Shown here piece after piece: positions 48,907-60,182 of a stretch of DNA of 64,000 bases. Source of the DNA: Nemophila menziesii (lineage: Eukaryota; Streptophyta; Magnoliopsida; Boraginales; Hydrophyllaceae); the NCBI GenBank assembly GCA_029959085.1, contig JARWIR010000027.1, forward strand, positions 9,672,001 to 9,736,000, in the 5' to 3' direction. The position numbers and the translations under genes are program-made. Every line of letters starts with the position of its first letter. Positions within the stretch are counted from its first letter, which is position 1. A model generated the notes under the pieces. That model had not been told where the DNA came from, made no database searches, and worked only from the letters and a program-made list of their open reading frames with translations.

Positions 48907-50470
48907 AAGTTGTATCGTCCCGATACAATAAAGATAAAAACAAAGGGAAGTCTATAGATACACACTTATAAAATTCTCAACACAAGGGAAAAAGCATAGC
49001 AGAATATATAGAATAAACCTAAAGCACATAACTCGGAAAATTTCATGCAATAATATTCATATTACACTTCTCATATCCACAGTCAACACGGCTTGAATTC
49101 AAGATCAGATTAGTTTCGCAATGTAAGAAGGATTGGGACTTTACTCAGTTCCCCAAGGAAGCTATAGATTGTTCATCGATTTTCACTAGTATTCAAAGAT
49201 CCACTCAACTAATCTCTAATGGCTCAATCACTTTTCAATTACATAGCAAAGAATCAAAAGGTCTTTAAGGTTGTAATGTAGGCTTAGGGATGGTATGATA
49301 GTATATTTGGATAATTTGGAGTGATCTTTTGGCTCTCTACTCACTAGCCATCAACGAATCGCCCTAGAGTTTGAGTTACTCTCATAAAACGTTTCTCACT
49401 CAACCCAATGAATTCCTTGATGCACAATTTAGCATCCCCAATAACCCAATTAAAGCATAAGATGTTCACATAAAATTCCACTTTGCCGGTCCGAATATAT
49501 ATATTTTCTTTTCTTTTCCAATCAATTTTTTCTATAGCTATGACTCTATTTTAATGTTGAGATATCACGCTATTTTCTCATATATATATTTTTTCTTTTA
49601 ATGCCCTTGTTGGCAAATTTATCTCGTAGCTTCTTTTTCATTCACTATTACCCCGGCAAAGGGTTACAATACAAATCTGTGAATCGTCATTAATATAAAG
49701 CACAAAACACAATTAATAAGCTCAAAAATCCCAACCCAATAACAATTCCCATAATGGTGGACCCACCACCCCAAACTCAAGCTCTAAAACAACTGTCTAT
49801 GCATCGCGATTCGAGTGCGAGTCATATGGAAAAGTCCTATAATCTAAGGGATATGGCTTATAACGTGTTTCAATAAAAAGTTTTAGAAAGGCTAGAAAGG
49901 GTTGAGAAGGATATATCATATAAATTCAAAAATAACATGGTGAGAAGGTATAAAAAGGCTTCAAGGGCTTCAAATATGAATGAACGGCCTTAATCACTTT
50001 CTATACTATGTAATTTTGTTATTTTCTTACATTTAGCACTTTTATCAAATGGTTTTTCAACTAGCTTGGATCTCACGGCCTACACACTTTCAAGGTTCCC
50101 TGAGATCGAACATACTTTCTATCGTATTGCTCACTAATCTTTTCTTTACTATCAACGTGTGTTTTCCTGCAAATCCTCAAAGCATACAAATAACATAGCT
50201 CATAAAAATATTACTTACTATCATCAATTTACTGAGCTTATGCTTTCAAGCTATTAATCACACTCTACATCTAATTCCCATGTATCAAAAATTTTAATTT
50301 CTACCTAAAAACAGAAAAATGGAGATGAGAGACAACGAATCCCCACGCCCCCAACTCAAAAATGAGCCGTGTCCCCACGACTCAGAAAAGACTCGGAAAA
50401 CAGAAATTAAAATTAGCAGATAAACATATTTACAGAAATGGTAAGGAAGAAAGAGAACATCCTCTCGAGG
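48907..50470 (-). other. Athila 3' non-coding region
   Basis: About 1.56 kb between the env-like stop and the polypurine tract. Similar non-coding sequence is present at 26,870-28,240. No conserved frame. Confidence 0.75.
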
Positions 50471-51666
50471 CTATTGCCACGCATCATTGACATCCAAGGT
50501 AGGAATTGCTGGACCTTTCGTTAATTGCTCAAGGAGTTTCATGATGTGCACTTGATTAGCGTTGATTTGTGCCACATCATTGACAAAGGAAGTTTGAGCT
50601 ACTTCAAATTTCGTTAAACGCTCATCCATCTTCTCTTGCCAACTTTGCTCTTTTTCTTCTTTCGAAACTTGCGTAGACCCCGCTGTTCGAAAGATATTCT
50701 TGATCCAAGCATTATCAATGTAACTCGTCTTAGACTCGAGTTTCTCTTCTTCACCCAATGTAACATCCGCTTTTCGCACAAGACACGTGATCATAGTAGG
50801 AAATTTAACATTATAAACTGATTTAGAAGAGACCAAAAATCGTATCACCTCCTTATAGATCAACTGTGCCACATCTACTTCTACTCCTCTCAAAATACAG
50901 TCCAAAAGTAGAGCGTACTTCATAGTCACATCCAAAGTTCGTGTGTTCCCAAAGATATTAGGGACAAGGAAATTGTGCCAAATTCTCACATCCGATTGAA
51001 GATATTTGTAAGGCCAAGGTGCCTTCAATTCTCCCTTGTGTGATTGCACTTTCTCCTTGTCTAATACATGCTCAAAAAGTAATTCCTCATCAAAGATTTT
51101 TCGTTTAGCAACCGCTTCTTCAAATTTACAATAACCTTTCAATTTCTTAAACTTGAAGTGGTTTCTAATCTCCTCAACTGTGAAAGGAACTAGCTTTCCT
51201 CTAATCGGAACACAATTACTATCTCGGCTAAAGAGGCCTAAATAGAACTCCAAACTAACTCATGACATAATTCAGAACGTCTTACCATGAACGTAGACCA
51301 ACCCAATTTCTCACCAAGGTCTAAGAATCTCGCGTATTCTCCTGTACCAACTTCTTCTTTGAATACTTTCTCATAAGCAAAAGGTAGTTCTTTCAATTGT
51401 TTCTCTGCAGAAGTCTTCAGGGCCCTTGAAGTATCCTCTTTCTCTTTCGGTATAAGACCCTGTGGAGGTTGTGTTTTCTCCTTTGCATAAAAGTAAAGCT
51501 TTTTACCATTACGATCAAACAAAGGTATTCCACTCTTTTCAACTCTATCTTTACCCTTTGATTTAGAACTAGAACCTTTGTCAATTGATTTATTCTTGAT
51601 TAAATCCAATCCCTTGTTACTCTTTACCTCCCTCTTGTTTGCTAAAATTGTTGTTCTATTAGTCAT
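50471..51666 (-). pseudogene. Athila env-like frame, single frameshift
   Basis: Starts at the ATG at 51,666 and runs 143 codons through a Lys-rich head and PFAYEKVFKEEVGTGEYARF and LGWSTFMVRRSELCH. It shifts frame at about 51,245 and continues 260 codons to 50,471 with FYLGLFSRDSNCVPIRGKLV, then APWPYKYLQSDVRIWHNFLV. This is the 'putative plant transposon protein' type domain found in the env-like position of Athila elements. The last ~50 residues (EKMDERLTKFEVAQTSFVND) look like a coiled coil. No transmembrane segment is evident. Function of these frames is unproven. Confidence 0.85.
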
Positions 51667-52079
51667 CTTCAATTAACCCCCAACTCAAAGCTTTAGCAAC
51701 CCTTGAAATTTGAACTTGTGAATTATTGATTGAACAAGCTTGATTTGGCCTATGATAGGTGAATTGATGATGATTTTCTATGTGGGTGAGGTGGATTTGT
51801 AATGGGTTGGCTTGGATTTAAGAAATTGTAGGATGATTTTGAAAATTTGGCTCTTTGATTCTTCAATTTGAATGGATTTGGTGAAGAGTGGGTGTTTGAA
51901 TCTCTTTTGTAATGATGTGGAGAGAAGGTTTGATGTGTTTTCCTTGATGATTGGGTAGTGTTTTGGTGCTTGGTGAAGGTTTTGATGAGCTTCAATGGAG
52001 TTGGGAGAGTTTTGGAGAAGAGAAAGAGGCTTTAGGTTTATAAAATTCGGAATAATGGCTTAATACCTCATTTATACAC

Positions 52080-52400
52080 TTGAATCCCGTTTCTTTCTCT
52101 CTCCAACGGCTTCGTGCGGACCATACCCGCGGACCAGGGGTGTACCGCTGGGTATACCGCAGCATCTGATGCTCGAAAATTTTTACCCTCTGGATAATAC
52201 ACGTGGTACGACCCCGTGGCACGCGTTTTAGCTCTGCGGACCATGGTGCGGACTAGGGGATGTCCGCGCGGGTATTTTTTCTCGGTTCTGGACAAGACCC
52301 ATGGCTCCACCCGTGGTACGGGTTTTTGCCTTGCGGACCATACCTGCGGTATAGGGGTACACCGCGGAGGTAGTCCGCACAAGTCTTTCTTTTGCTCCGA
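52080..52400 (-). repeat. GC-rich repeated leader upstream of the env-like frame
   Basis: In an otherwise AT-rich window this stretch is GC-rich and repeats tgcggaccat with variable gccgcgg- and ggtaccg-like surroundings at about 52,117, 52,236 and 52,334 on the plus strand. It lies between the gag-protease-integrase stop and the env-like start. It may be an internal leader or simply unstable tandem sequence. Confidence 0.6.
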
Positions 52401-52609
52401 AAATTTTTGCTCGCGTCCCTAACTCGATTTCTCCAATTCCTGCACACCAAAAACACTAATACCTTTCTCAAATATGCAATATCAACTAAAAACAACTAAA
52501 TTAAACATAAACTAAAAACGTAAAAGACATAAAAACTAAAAAAACTACGGATTGTCTCCCGTATAGCACTTTTGTTTAACATCTTTCAAAGTTAGACGTG
52601 TTACCTCTG

Positions 52610-55369
52610 TCAAGATTTGCGAATATAGCCTCCCCAACAACGAGTTAGGCTATGAACGTCAACTAATCTGCGTTTGACCCCAGTTTTGGGGCGAATTTCT
52701 ATCACCTTGGCTGAAACAACCTTAGTGACAATGAATGGTCCCATCCACGAGTCTTTGAAACTTCGTGGCCTATTCTCGCGTTTGTGAGCTTTCCATAGAA
52801 CTTCATGGCCAACCCCAAACTCAATGTTTGGCTCAGTATCCACAGGTTTTAAGTGGATCTTCTCAGGAGGGACTTTGTGATGTGAAAGGCTGTGGATGAC
52901 ATGAACGGTGGGATCTAACTTCCTTGGTTTCTTACCCAAGACATAGAAGGTCTCGGATATGTTCTTTGCATGAAGGGTGATGGTCCCTTCTTGGAAGTTG
53001 ATGACACTTTGACTTGTGGCCATGAAAGGCCGTCCAAGTATGATTGGAACCTGCTTGTCTGCATCAAACTCAAGTATAACAAAGTCAGTAGGGATGGCGA
53101 TATTACCTGCTCGGACTAAGACGTCCTCCACTGTTCCCCATGTCCTTTTAACTGAGTTGTCAGCGAACTGCAACTTCACTGGAGTTCTCTCTGATTTCTG
53201 AAGTCCAAGTCTTTCGAACACGGACTTAGGCATAAGATTCACACCAGAACCCACATCGTAGATAGCTTTCACCTTGAGCATACCATGTAATTGAATAGGA
53301 AGGTTGAAACTTCCCGGATCTTTAAGCTTTGTTGGTAGCTCTCTTTCACTTCTTCTCGAAACCCTCATGTTCTCTCTTGGGATCTCTACACTCGCCTCTT
53401 TCTCAGGAATAACTTGCGTAAACACTTGTTGCGGTGTAAGTCCTCTCTTCGCAATCTCAAGCATTTGGGCGTTGATATTTTCAGGTTGGTACGCCTCTAC
53501 AAATGTCTTGAGTACAATATCATCTTTAGGATTTGTATTAGGAATAGTTGATGACACTGGTTGAACAACAGGTGGCACTTCCACCCTTTTCTCTTCTTTC
53601 TCTTCTTGCATAGCAGGTGCAACTTCATCTTCAACTTTCGAATTTAGCTCATCTTGATAATCTATAACCGATCGAATTTCCTCTTGCATATTCTTCAGAA
53701 GTTGTATAAATTCGGCTTTCTCTTTATCGTCCTCCACATAAACCTCAGAACAGTCAGATTCCACGGGGCTAGACTTGGTTGGTTCTTCTTCGGTACTCGG
53801 AACTTCCACGGCACTAACGGCAGCATGTGGTACTTCCTCTTTTTCTTCTTCAATTTCAAGGCAAATAGCCTTGCAAGCTTCTAACCCAACATTGTTATCA
53901 CCTCCTTCGATTGCCTTTACTTCCTTTTGTTCCATTAAATTTGTTAAAACTTTGTTTAACTGTTCTACTTGAGTACCTAACATCTGAAGTATGGCATCTT
54001 GTCCTCGGACTTTCTCTTCATGAGCGTTCATAGTCGTGGTCAAACGGTCCAGAGCTTGTGATATATGTTGATTGTCCATAGATCCTTCTTGAGGATACTG
54101 AGGTAAAGCTTTCTGATCTAATGAATCGGTATAGGCATCTTGAACAGGTTGTTGAGGGGGAGCAGGTCTATTCTGGTATTGATTTTGGTACTGACCTCTC
54201 TGTTGGAAAGAGTTGTTCTGGGGGCGCGGTTGATAATAACCAGGATTAGCGGCCCCTTGTGGATTTGAATACTGCATACCCGGATGGTTTCGGTTACCCC
54301 ATTGATAACCTCCGCGATTGGATATAAAGTAGACAGATTGTGGATTTGATTCGCACTCTTCCCATGTATGATTGTTAACCCCACATTGTTGACAACCTTG
54401 TGCTTCTTGTACTACGTTTGCAGCGGCTAAATTGTTTTGCATCTCTATTTTCAGCTCTTTGATTTGATTTTCTAATGCGGATATTTGAGCTGAGTTCGCA
54501 GTTTCTGCATCTAAACGAAGCGTTCCTCGGGTCTTTGCTACAGAAGCTCGCGTTGAAGGCCAACTTCTTTCTTGTTCCATAATATTTTCTAAAACCTCAG
54601 AAGCTTCATTGTGATTCATGGACACAAAATTACCCTTTCCAATGTTATCCACCTTCTCTCTACCTTTATCATTAAGACCTTCATAAAATATAGCAAGTTG
54701 TAGAGCAGGTGTATAACCATGGAGCGGACATCTAGCTAAATTTTGTTGAAACCTTGTCCATGCTTCTCCCACTGTTTCTCCATCTTCTTGGCAAAATCTT
54801 GCAAGCTCGGTTTGATCTTTAAGTCTCATGCTCTTCGGATAAAAACGGTTAAAGAACGCGGTTTGAAGTTCTCTCCAAGAATGAACTGTTCCATGTGGTT
54901 GTCTCTCTAGCCAATCGCTAGCTCTACCGGTCAAGAAGAACGAAAACATATGACAATACAGTTGCTCGCGTGTAATGCCAGGAGTAATGTAGGCATCACA
55001 AATCTGCATGAACTTCTGAATCGATCTTACCGGATCTTGAATTGTTGTACCAGTGTAGAGTTCGAAACTTTGAAATTGACTGAGCATACCCGGATCGGGT
55101 CTAAATTTAATATTCGGAATCTCTGGAGCGCGGGAACCAATTGGTTGAACATGGAATGGTACATGAAGGCCAGGAAGGTCTTGTTCAACTCGGTTCTGTT
55201 GATTATTAAGGTTGTTCTGCCCATTACCTCCTCCTACTGGTAGTTGTACACCTGGTGGTGGATCTTGTTGTTGGATCCCTGGTTGATTTTGCTGTAGTCC
55301 ACCAGGTGGTGGTGGACCTCTCGGATTTACTCCGAGTTGGTCACCAAGTGGTGGATCTTGGGCTGCCAT
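52610..55369 (-). CDS. Fused Gag-protease-integrase C-terminus polyprotein (919 codons)
   Basis: An uninterrupted frame from ATG at 55,369. Pro/Gln-rich head (residues 1-80). Retrotransposon gag domain about 110-260 (MFSFFLTGRASDWLERQP, FNRFYPKSMRLKDQTELARF). Zinc knuckle near 324-337 (CQQCGVNNHTWEEC). Gln-rich stretch, then a probable coiled coil near 435-490 and an acidic region. Retropepsin-like domain about 680-800 with catalytic-type DVGSGVNLMP near 703 and IILGRPFMA near 776. The end (about 853-915: VGHEVLWKAHK, SWMGPFIVTKVV) is the integrase C-terminal GPY/F module. Reverse transcriptase, RNase H and the integrase core are absent, yet the frame is open across the join. The protein could still form particles; replication would need enzymes from another element. 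Confidence 0.92.
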   Translation of the reverse strand: MAAQDPPLGDQLGVNPRGPPPPGGLQQNQPGIQQQDPPPGVQLPVGGGNGQNNLNNQQNRVEQDLPGLHVPFHVQPIGSRAPEIPNIKFRPDPGMLSQFQSFELYTGTTIQDPVRSIQKFMQICDAYITPGITREQLYCHMFSFFLTGRASDWLERQPHGTVHSWRELQTAFFNRFYPKSMRLKDQTELARFCQEDGETVGEAWTRFQQNLARCPLHGYTPALQLAIFYEGLNDKGREKVDNIGKGNFVSMNHNEASEVLENIMEQERSWPSTRASVAKTRGTLRLDAETANSAQISALENQIKELKIEMQNNLAAANVVQEAQGCQQCGVNNHTWEECESNPQSVYFISNRGGYQWGNRNHPGMQYSNPQGAANPGYYQPRPQNNSFQQRGQYQNQYQNRPAPPQQPVQDAYTDSLDQKALPQYPQEGSMDNQHISQALDRLTTTMNAHEEKVRGQDAILQMLGTQVEQLNKVLTNLMEQKEVKAIEGGDNNVGLEACKAICLEIEEEKEEVPHAAVSAVEVPSTEEEPTKSSPVESDCSEVYVEDDKEKAEFIQLLKNMQEEIRSVIDYQDELNSKVEDEVAPAMQEEKEEKRVEVPPVVQPVSSTIPNTNPKDDIVLKTFVEAYQPENINAQMLEIAKRGLTPQQVFTQVIPEKEASVEIPRENMRVSRRSERELPTKLKDPGSFNLPIQLHGMLKVKAIYDVGSGVNLMPKSVFERLGLQKSERTPVKLQFADNSVKRTWGTVEDVLVRAGNIAIPTDFVILEFDADKQVPIILGRPFMATSQSVINFQEGTITLHAKNISETFYVLGKKPRKLDPTVHVIHSLSHHKVPPEKIHLKPVDTEPNIEFGVGHEVLWKAHKRENRPRSFKDSWMGPFIVTKVVSAKVIEIRPKTGVKRRLVDVHSLTRCWGGYIRKS

Positions 55370-55594
55370 TACTCTTCTTAAGGCTCTTTCCTCACGAACT
55401 CGTTTGTTGTAAGGTCTGAAGCTCCTCCCAGGCTCCGATAAAGGAGGCTAAGAATTAAACACTGTGAAACCTGAAAAAGACTAAAGCAAACCACAAGCGT
55501 AAATCTGGAAAAATAAAAACTAAATACTGAAAAATAAAAACTAATTAAAAACTACTACTCGAAATAGATAACCCACACGCTAACGAGACACAAG

Positions 55595-55612
55595 TCCCCG
55601 GCAGCGGTGCCA
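55595..55612 (-). promoter_or_regulatory. Primer-binding site, tRNA-Asp type
   Basis: On the element strand, TGGCACCGCTGCCGGGGA begins six bases after the 5' LTR end. Athila elements typically use the 3' end of tRNA-Asp (TGGCGCCGTTGCCGGGGA); two positions differ. Orientation confirms that the right-hand LTR is the 5' LTR. Confidence 0.9.
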
Positions 55613-55618
55613 AAAACA

Positions 55619-57139
55619 TGGTGTCGCCTAGGGTGTGATAAAAATAAGATAAAATTATGTCAAGAAACTACGCACTCTCACCCTAGACAGGCACAGTACT
55701 GCAAGTATTACAGGACGTATGCAAGTTTAATGATAAGTTAAGTTCGTTCTCAGGGACTTAAGTGTGTTATACGCGTGAGTAGAAATAACGAGTAAAAGTA
55801 AATAATTAGCAGACAGAAAATAAAAGCAAATAGATTTTCGAAATTCTAAATTAAACTAAGAAAATAAAGACAATAAAATAAAAGATTAAGAATATGAGAT
55901 GAGAAGTATAGCTCAGGTTTTAATAGTATGCACTAATCCTTCTAATTCTATCTATAGATCTAGTTAATAAGGGAGAATATTAGCTCTTGGTATACTTAGT
56001 CAGGATTCTAAATTCCCATACCTTAGACCTTGAGAGAGACTAAGGGGGCTACGGCACAACCAAGACGTGGTTTAGAATAGGCTTATCAAACGCTACTAAG
56101 ACCCTAAGCAATCGCAACAATCAATTGGTGATATGGTGATTAAAACAAACCCTAATGACTATCTAGTTAGAATCATGTTTTGTCAGAACTAATATCGACA
56201 CTAGACATTATGTGGTGGTTCAATAGTTAAACACCCTTTCAAGGAGACCATCTAACTACTATTAAAACAATCCTAAAGTGATCAGTTCTAGGAAAGACAA
56301 TAATTCAAAACATATAAACAAATATTAAGTAAGAAGCTAATATCAAATTAAAACATATAATTCCCAAAGAAACTTAGATAGAAGAATTAGAATTCATAGA
56401 TTATACATTATGCAAAACCCAAGCTATGGGGAGTTTAGTTCATACCTGAAGGAAATAAACTAACAGAAATTACGAAAGACATCATCTTGCTCTCTACAAT
56501 AACTAAGGATTAATTATAAGGTTTTTCTAAGAAAGGATTATTTTACAAGTGATATAAGGGTGTATTTATAGGTGTTTAGAAGACCTATTTCGTTTTCTTG
56601 AGGAAGAGATAAAGTATTAGACTCCTAGCCCAACTCAAATTCGTATGGAAATAAAGATAAACACTGCTGGACCGTTTTGAGCATATCTTCTTCGTTATTG
56701 GTCGGTTTGAGCTCCATAAGATACCAAAAGAATCGTAACAGAATTATCTTTGTCCCTATGAAAGGAAATTACCAAAATCGGTCTATTTCTTGGGCTAAAT
56801 AGCACTTCTTTAGGCGTGTGCTGCAGAATCCCAGATTTAGGCAGCTTTTCCTTTTCCATCTTTTTAGCTTTTGTTTCCTTATCTCCAATTACCATACAAA
56901 TCTCTTTCCATAAGTTGTAATCTTTGACATGGACTCTAATTAAGCTCCATAATTATCTTTAAAACTACACATTAAATAAACACTTAAACCCAATATGCTC
57001 TAAAAATATTATTATACTAAATCAAGACTCAAAATAGGAAAGTGCACTATTTCTCAAGAAAATCGACATTAAAGACTTCTAAATCACTAAAAACGATGTC
57101 TCATCCTAACATTAATCTATCACAAATGAGGAGACATCA
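55619..57139 (-). repeat. 5' LTR of the Athila element
   Basis: Pairs with 47,371-48,892. In the first ~330 bases compared I count about ten differences, so the pair is a few percent diverged. It ends with gagacatca before the atatg target repeat. Confidence 0.95.
56561..56571 (-). promoter_or_regulatory. TATA box of the 5' LTR
   Basis: CTATAAATACA on the minus strand, a near-ideal plant TATA, at the same place in the other LTR (48,314-48,324) and in the LTR at 62,311 (ctataaataca near 62,876). Transcription of the element would start about 30 bases further along the minus strand. Confidence 0.75.
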
Positions 57140-59340
57140 ATATGATATTATGCTTATTTATGTCAGGATAATATACAAAATACTTTCCTACGGTTTGGAA
57201 AAGGATCAACCCCTCTGCTGGTTTTGAAAATTAAAAGTGTTCCACCTTTCCCATCATAATTTTCCAGCTCACCATTTTTATTACATATATCACTAAAACT
57301 CATGGCATAAGTTGTGACGAGTTATCACAAATAATAATAAATTGTCATGAGTTGGGAGTGCATAAGGGAGATTTGTCTTTTTACCATATAATTTTTTTTT
57401 ACCCTTTGTGGGAATAATTAATATTTGACCCTTTATGTTTTCTTTGAGGGTAATCTAAAATAGAGAATAGCGAACATATAATGTACATGGATGACCAATA
57501 GGTCCACCATTATAACTTTTTAAAATTCAAAATCAGTTTATCATTTGTCGTCTATTATTAAATGTAATTTACTGTCAGATAAAAAGCTCATAATAAATCG
57601 CCGTGCGAACTTAATCGGTAATGTATTCTAAAACCATCTTCTAAAATTGCGAAAAAGGTCGTTTACTTTACAATAAATAACATTTTGCTCACTCCAATCC
57701 ATGTGATAACTTATTAGCCTCTAAATTCCTACGACATCCTTACCCCCAATTACTTCGTACTTATTACATAAAATTAATACAACAAAATAATTCAATCATT
57801 ATATTTATATCATTGGAAGATTTATGTATAATTATTTTACACATCACAAAATTTACATAATATTTTTGTGGTATTGCAGTTGTAGAAATTTGAAGTGTCA
57901 CGACGTTGAGTAATATCTAGGAAAACAGTGAGATTAAGGTAAGGAAAAAAAAGAGGTTTTTCTATTTAAATTTTAATTTTGGTTGATTTATTTTATATTT
58001 ATATCTAATAAATTGTTTGATGTTTTAGTGTAGTTTAATTTACTTGTTAACCCTCTTTTAGTTTTGTTATTATTAGTATTACACTCTATATATTGCGCCA
58101 TAGGTGGAAATTGAGTCAGAAATTTTCGATTCTGGCCAAATTCAATCTGAAAATATCGAATTCATACTATCTTTTTTACATCTCTACTTTAAAATTTTTG
58201 CCTATTTTTCCTTTAAAATTGGATCAGATACGGGATTGCATTATAAAAAAATTTGATTTTTCAGTTTTCTATGCGCTTCTACTTTTGAATATTTTCTGAT
58301 TTTTATCGATAATAAAATTATTAGTTTTTTATATTTAAATATTTATAACACACATAAAAATATTTGTCAATAATTATTTTTGTAAATATATACTGTGAAA
58401 ATTTTGAAAATTTCAAAACAAGATGCGTCAATAGAAAAATACAGATTCTTTTTTTTTTTTTTAAAAAAAGAGACATTTCAAATCCAAAATATTAACTGAG
58501 CAAATCCAATAAGGTTATTCCTTCTGAAAAAAAGAATAACAATTTCTCAAACTAGTTATTTTTCTCTTTCATTTGTCCCATTTCCATCCTATAACGTTTA
58601 ATTGCACTTAAATGAACGAGAGGTTTAAAGGGTTATCAACAGTATTTTAATAACAATAACATAATATTATTATAAATGCATTTAAATTTTATTATTTTAA
58701 TTTAAATATAATTTGTAATAAAATAAAATATCAAACACTCCTCTAATATTTGACAACGGGTCAAAATTCCTTTTCTATGATTTTTAAAGTGGACAAATTG
58801 CCCTCTCCTATCCCTATAGTTTCCCAACTCATGATAATTTATTATTATTCTGATAAATTTATATAATTCGTGGTAACTTATGACATGAGTTTTTGTAATT
58901 AATACAATAGAAAAGAATAGTTGTTACTAGTTAGGAAACTATAGGAAAGCATTTGTTAATTTTACACCTATAGTAAATTTTTTATTCTTTATGAAACCAT
59001 ATAGGGGCGTTTTGAGGTAGATAATAGAGATTATGTATATGGATGATGAATAGGTCCAATATTATAAATTAACATAATAATTTTTTTAAAATTTAAAATT
59101 GATGTATTATTTTTAATCGATTGTTGAATGTAATTTATTGTTAGATAGAAGATTATATTATATAACTTATAAAAATTAATAATAAGCAGATTATAATTTC
59201 AAATTCAACTCGGTTTATAAAAAATGAGAATTTAGATACAATATAAATTGCGTAAGTATAGCGATTTGTCCATTTTTACGTAATTGGCTAAAATAATGGT
59301 TCAACTCTAGATTCTCAGCTATTGTTCAGGTTTTTAACTG

Positions 59341-59484
59341 TAACAGGTTTTTGGATCAGTCTGTTCGAAGAGACAATGCACCATCTTTCACTATGGAAGC
59401 CTTTATCTCAATGTACAGTCTCATTCTTGGGCAAGAAAAGCAAGAAATAAGATAATTATGATTCAGATGACAAGCCATAAATTC
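59341..59484 (+). pseudogene. Unrecognised coding relic shared by both arms, 5' part, copy D
   Basis: Contains FGSVCSKRQCTIFHYGSLYL-type reading in one frame and, in another, the counterpart of the copy C stretch SSFTMESFISLYSLIL (gcaccatctttcactatgga). The relic is split from its continuation at 60,119 by the LINE insertion. Confidence 0.45.
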
Positions 59485-60102
59485 TCTATGAAACACTTAT
59501 TCAAGAATAAGGAGGACAAGGAACATAATAATAAGAGTAAAGCTAAGGAGCAAGGTAAAGATGAGGAGAATGAAAATCTGGTCCTATATGATTATGCAGA
59601 TATGTTATGGCTATGTAACTCGTCGCATACTAAAAGCTAGGAACCAACAAGTATGGTATCTATCGCAGTCAACAAGGAGGGCGAAGTTAAAAATATTAAT
59701 ACGAAGAGAGCGAGACTTAATAGTAATCTGGAAGGTGAGATGTGGGCGATCTTGTTGGTTATGAGATCGGCCACAAATCATGTAATTAAGAGTAGCTCTT
59801 TCTACTCAGATAACCTTGAGGTAATTCAAGGTATTAATAGGCGTAGAGGAATCGACTGGAGGATCCGACCCATGATATCCGAGGCATGGAGGTGGATAGG
59901 GAGATTCCCTGAATGGAAGGTTATCCATATTGGAAGGAAATATAATGGTGTAGCAGACATTCTAGCTAAAAGTACTAAACTTAATCTAGATGTATCTAAT
60001 TGTCCTACTAGGTCGTTAGTTGAATTTTATGCTTGTATTAGTAACTTATATTCGGGTTGTACCAGACATCTATGTTAGACTATTTTGTTAACAAAAAAAA
60101 AA
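59485..60102 (+). mobile_element. 5'-truncated LINE with poly(A) and target-site duplication
   Basis: The 16-bp string gacaagccataaattc lies at 59,469-59,484 and 60,103-60,118, and appears once at the matching place in copy C (minus strand, near 36,590-36,610). The insert is 618 bp and ends in a run of As (60,093-60,102), so it is a truncated target-primed insertion. It carries only the last domain of ORF2. Confidence 0.93.
59653..60078 (+). pseudogene. LINE ORF2 C-terminal RNase H-like domain
   Basis: Contains LEGEMWAILLVMRSA, SDNLEVIQGINRR, EAWRWIGRFPEWKVIHIGRK and NGVADILAKSTKLN. These are the motif positions of the RVT_3 type RNase H-like domain: Glu in the EMWAIL motif, Asp in SDN, and a final ADxLAK. 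The first Asp-bearing strand is missing or frame-shifted upstream (59,561-59,660). The long LINE at 18,041 lacks this domain, so this insert belongs to a different L1 lineage. Confidence 0.82.
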
Positions 60103-60182
60103 GACAAGCCATAAATTCAAGAAAATCATGAGAGAGAAATCTTTGGGAAGCTATTAAGGACCCGTATAGAAAAGGGTCAATC

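Larger units (their letters stand above)
47371..57139 (-). mobile_element. Athila-lineage LTR retrotransposon, internally deleted
   Basis: The element is bounded by the direct repeat atatg (47,366-47,370 and 57,140-57,144); the left arm of the inverted repeat has the uninterrupted site near 38,930. It has two LTRs of about 1,522 and 1,521 bp (begin TGATGTCTCC, end GGCGACACCA on the element strand). A tRNA-Asp type primer site, a polypurine tract, a gag-protease frame and an env-like frame follow in Athila order. Reverse transcriptase, RNase H and most of integrase are missing, so it is non-autonomous. LTRs differ at a few percent of sites by eye, so the insertion is fairly recent. Confidence 0.96.

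Noticed and set aside
54118..55243. Frames antisense or out of frame to the gag region (60-97 codons)
   Set aside because: Shadows of the long gag-protease frame, with no conserved motif.
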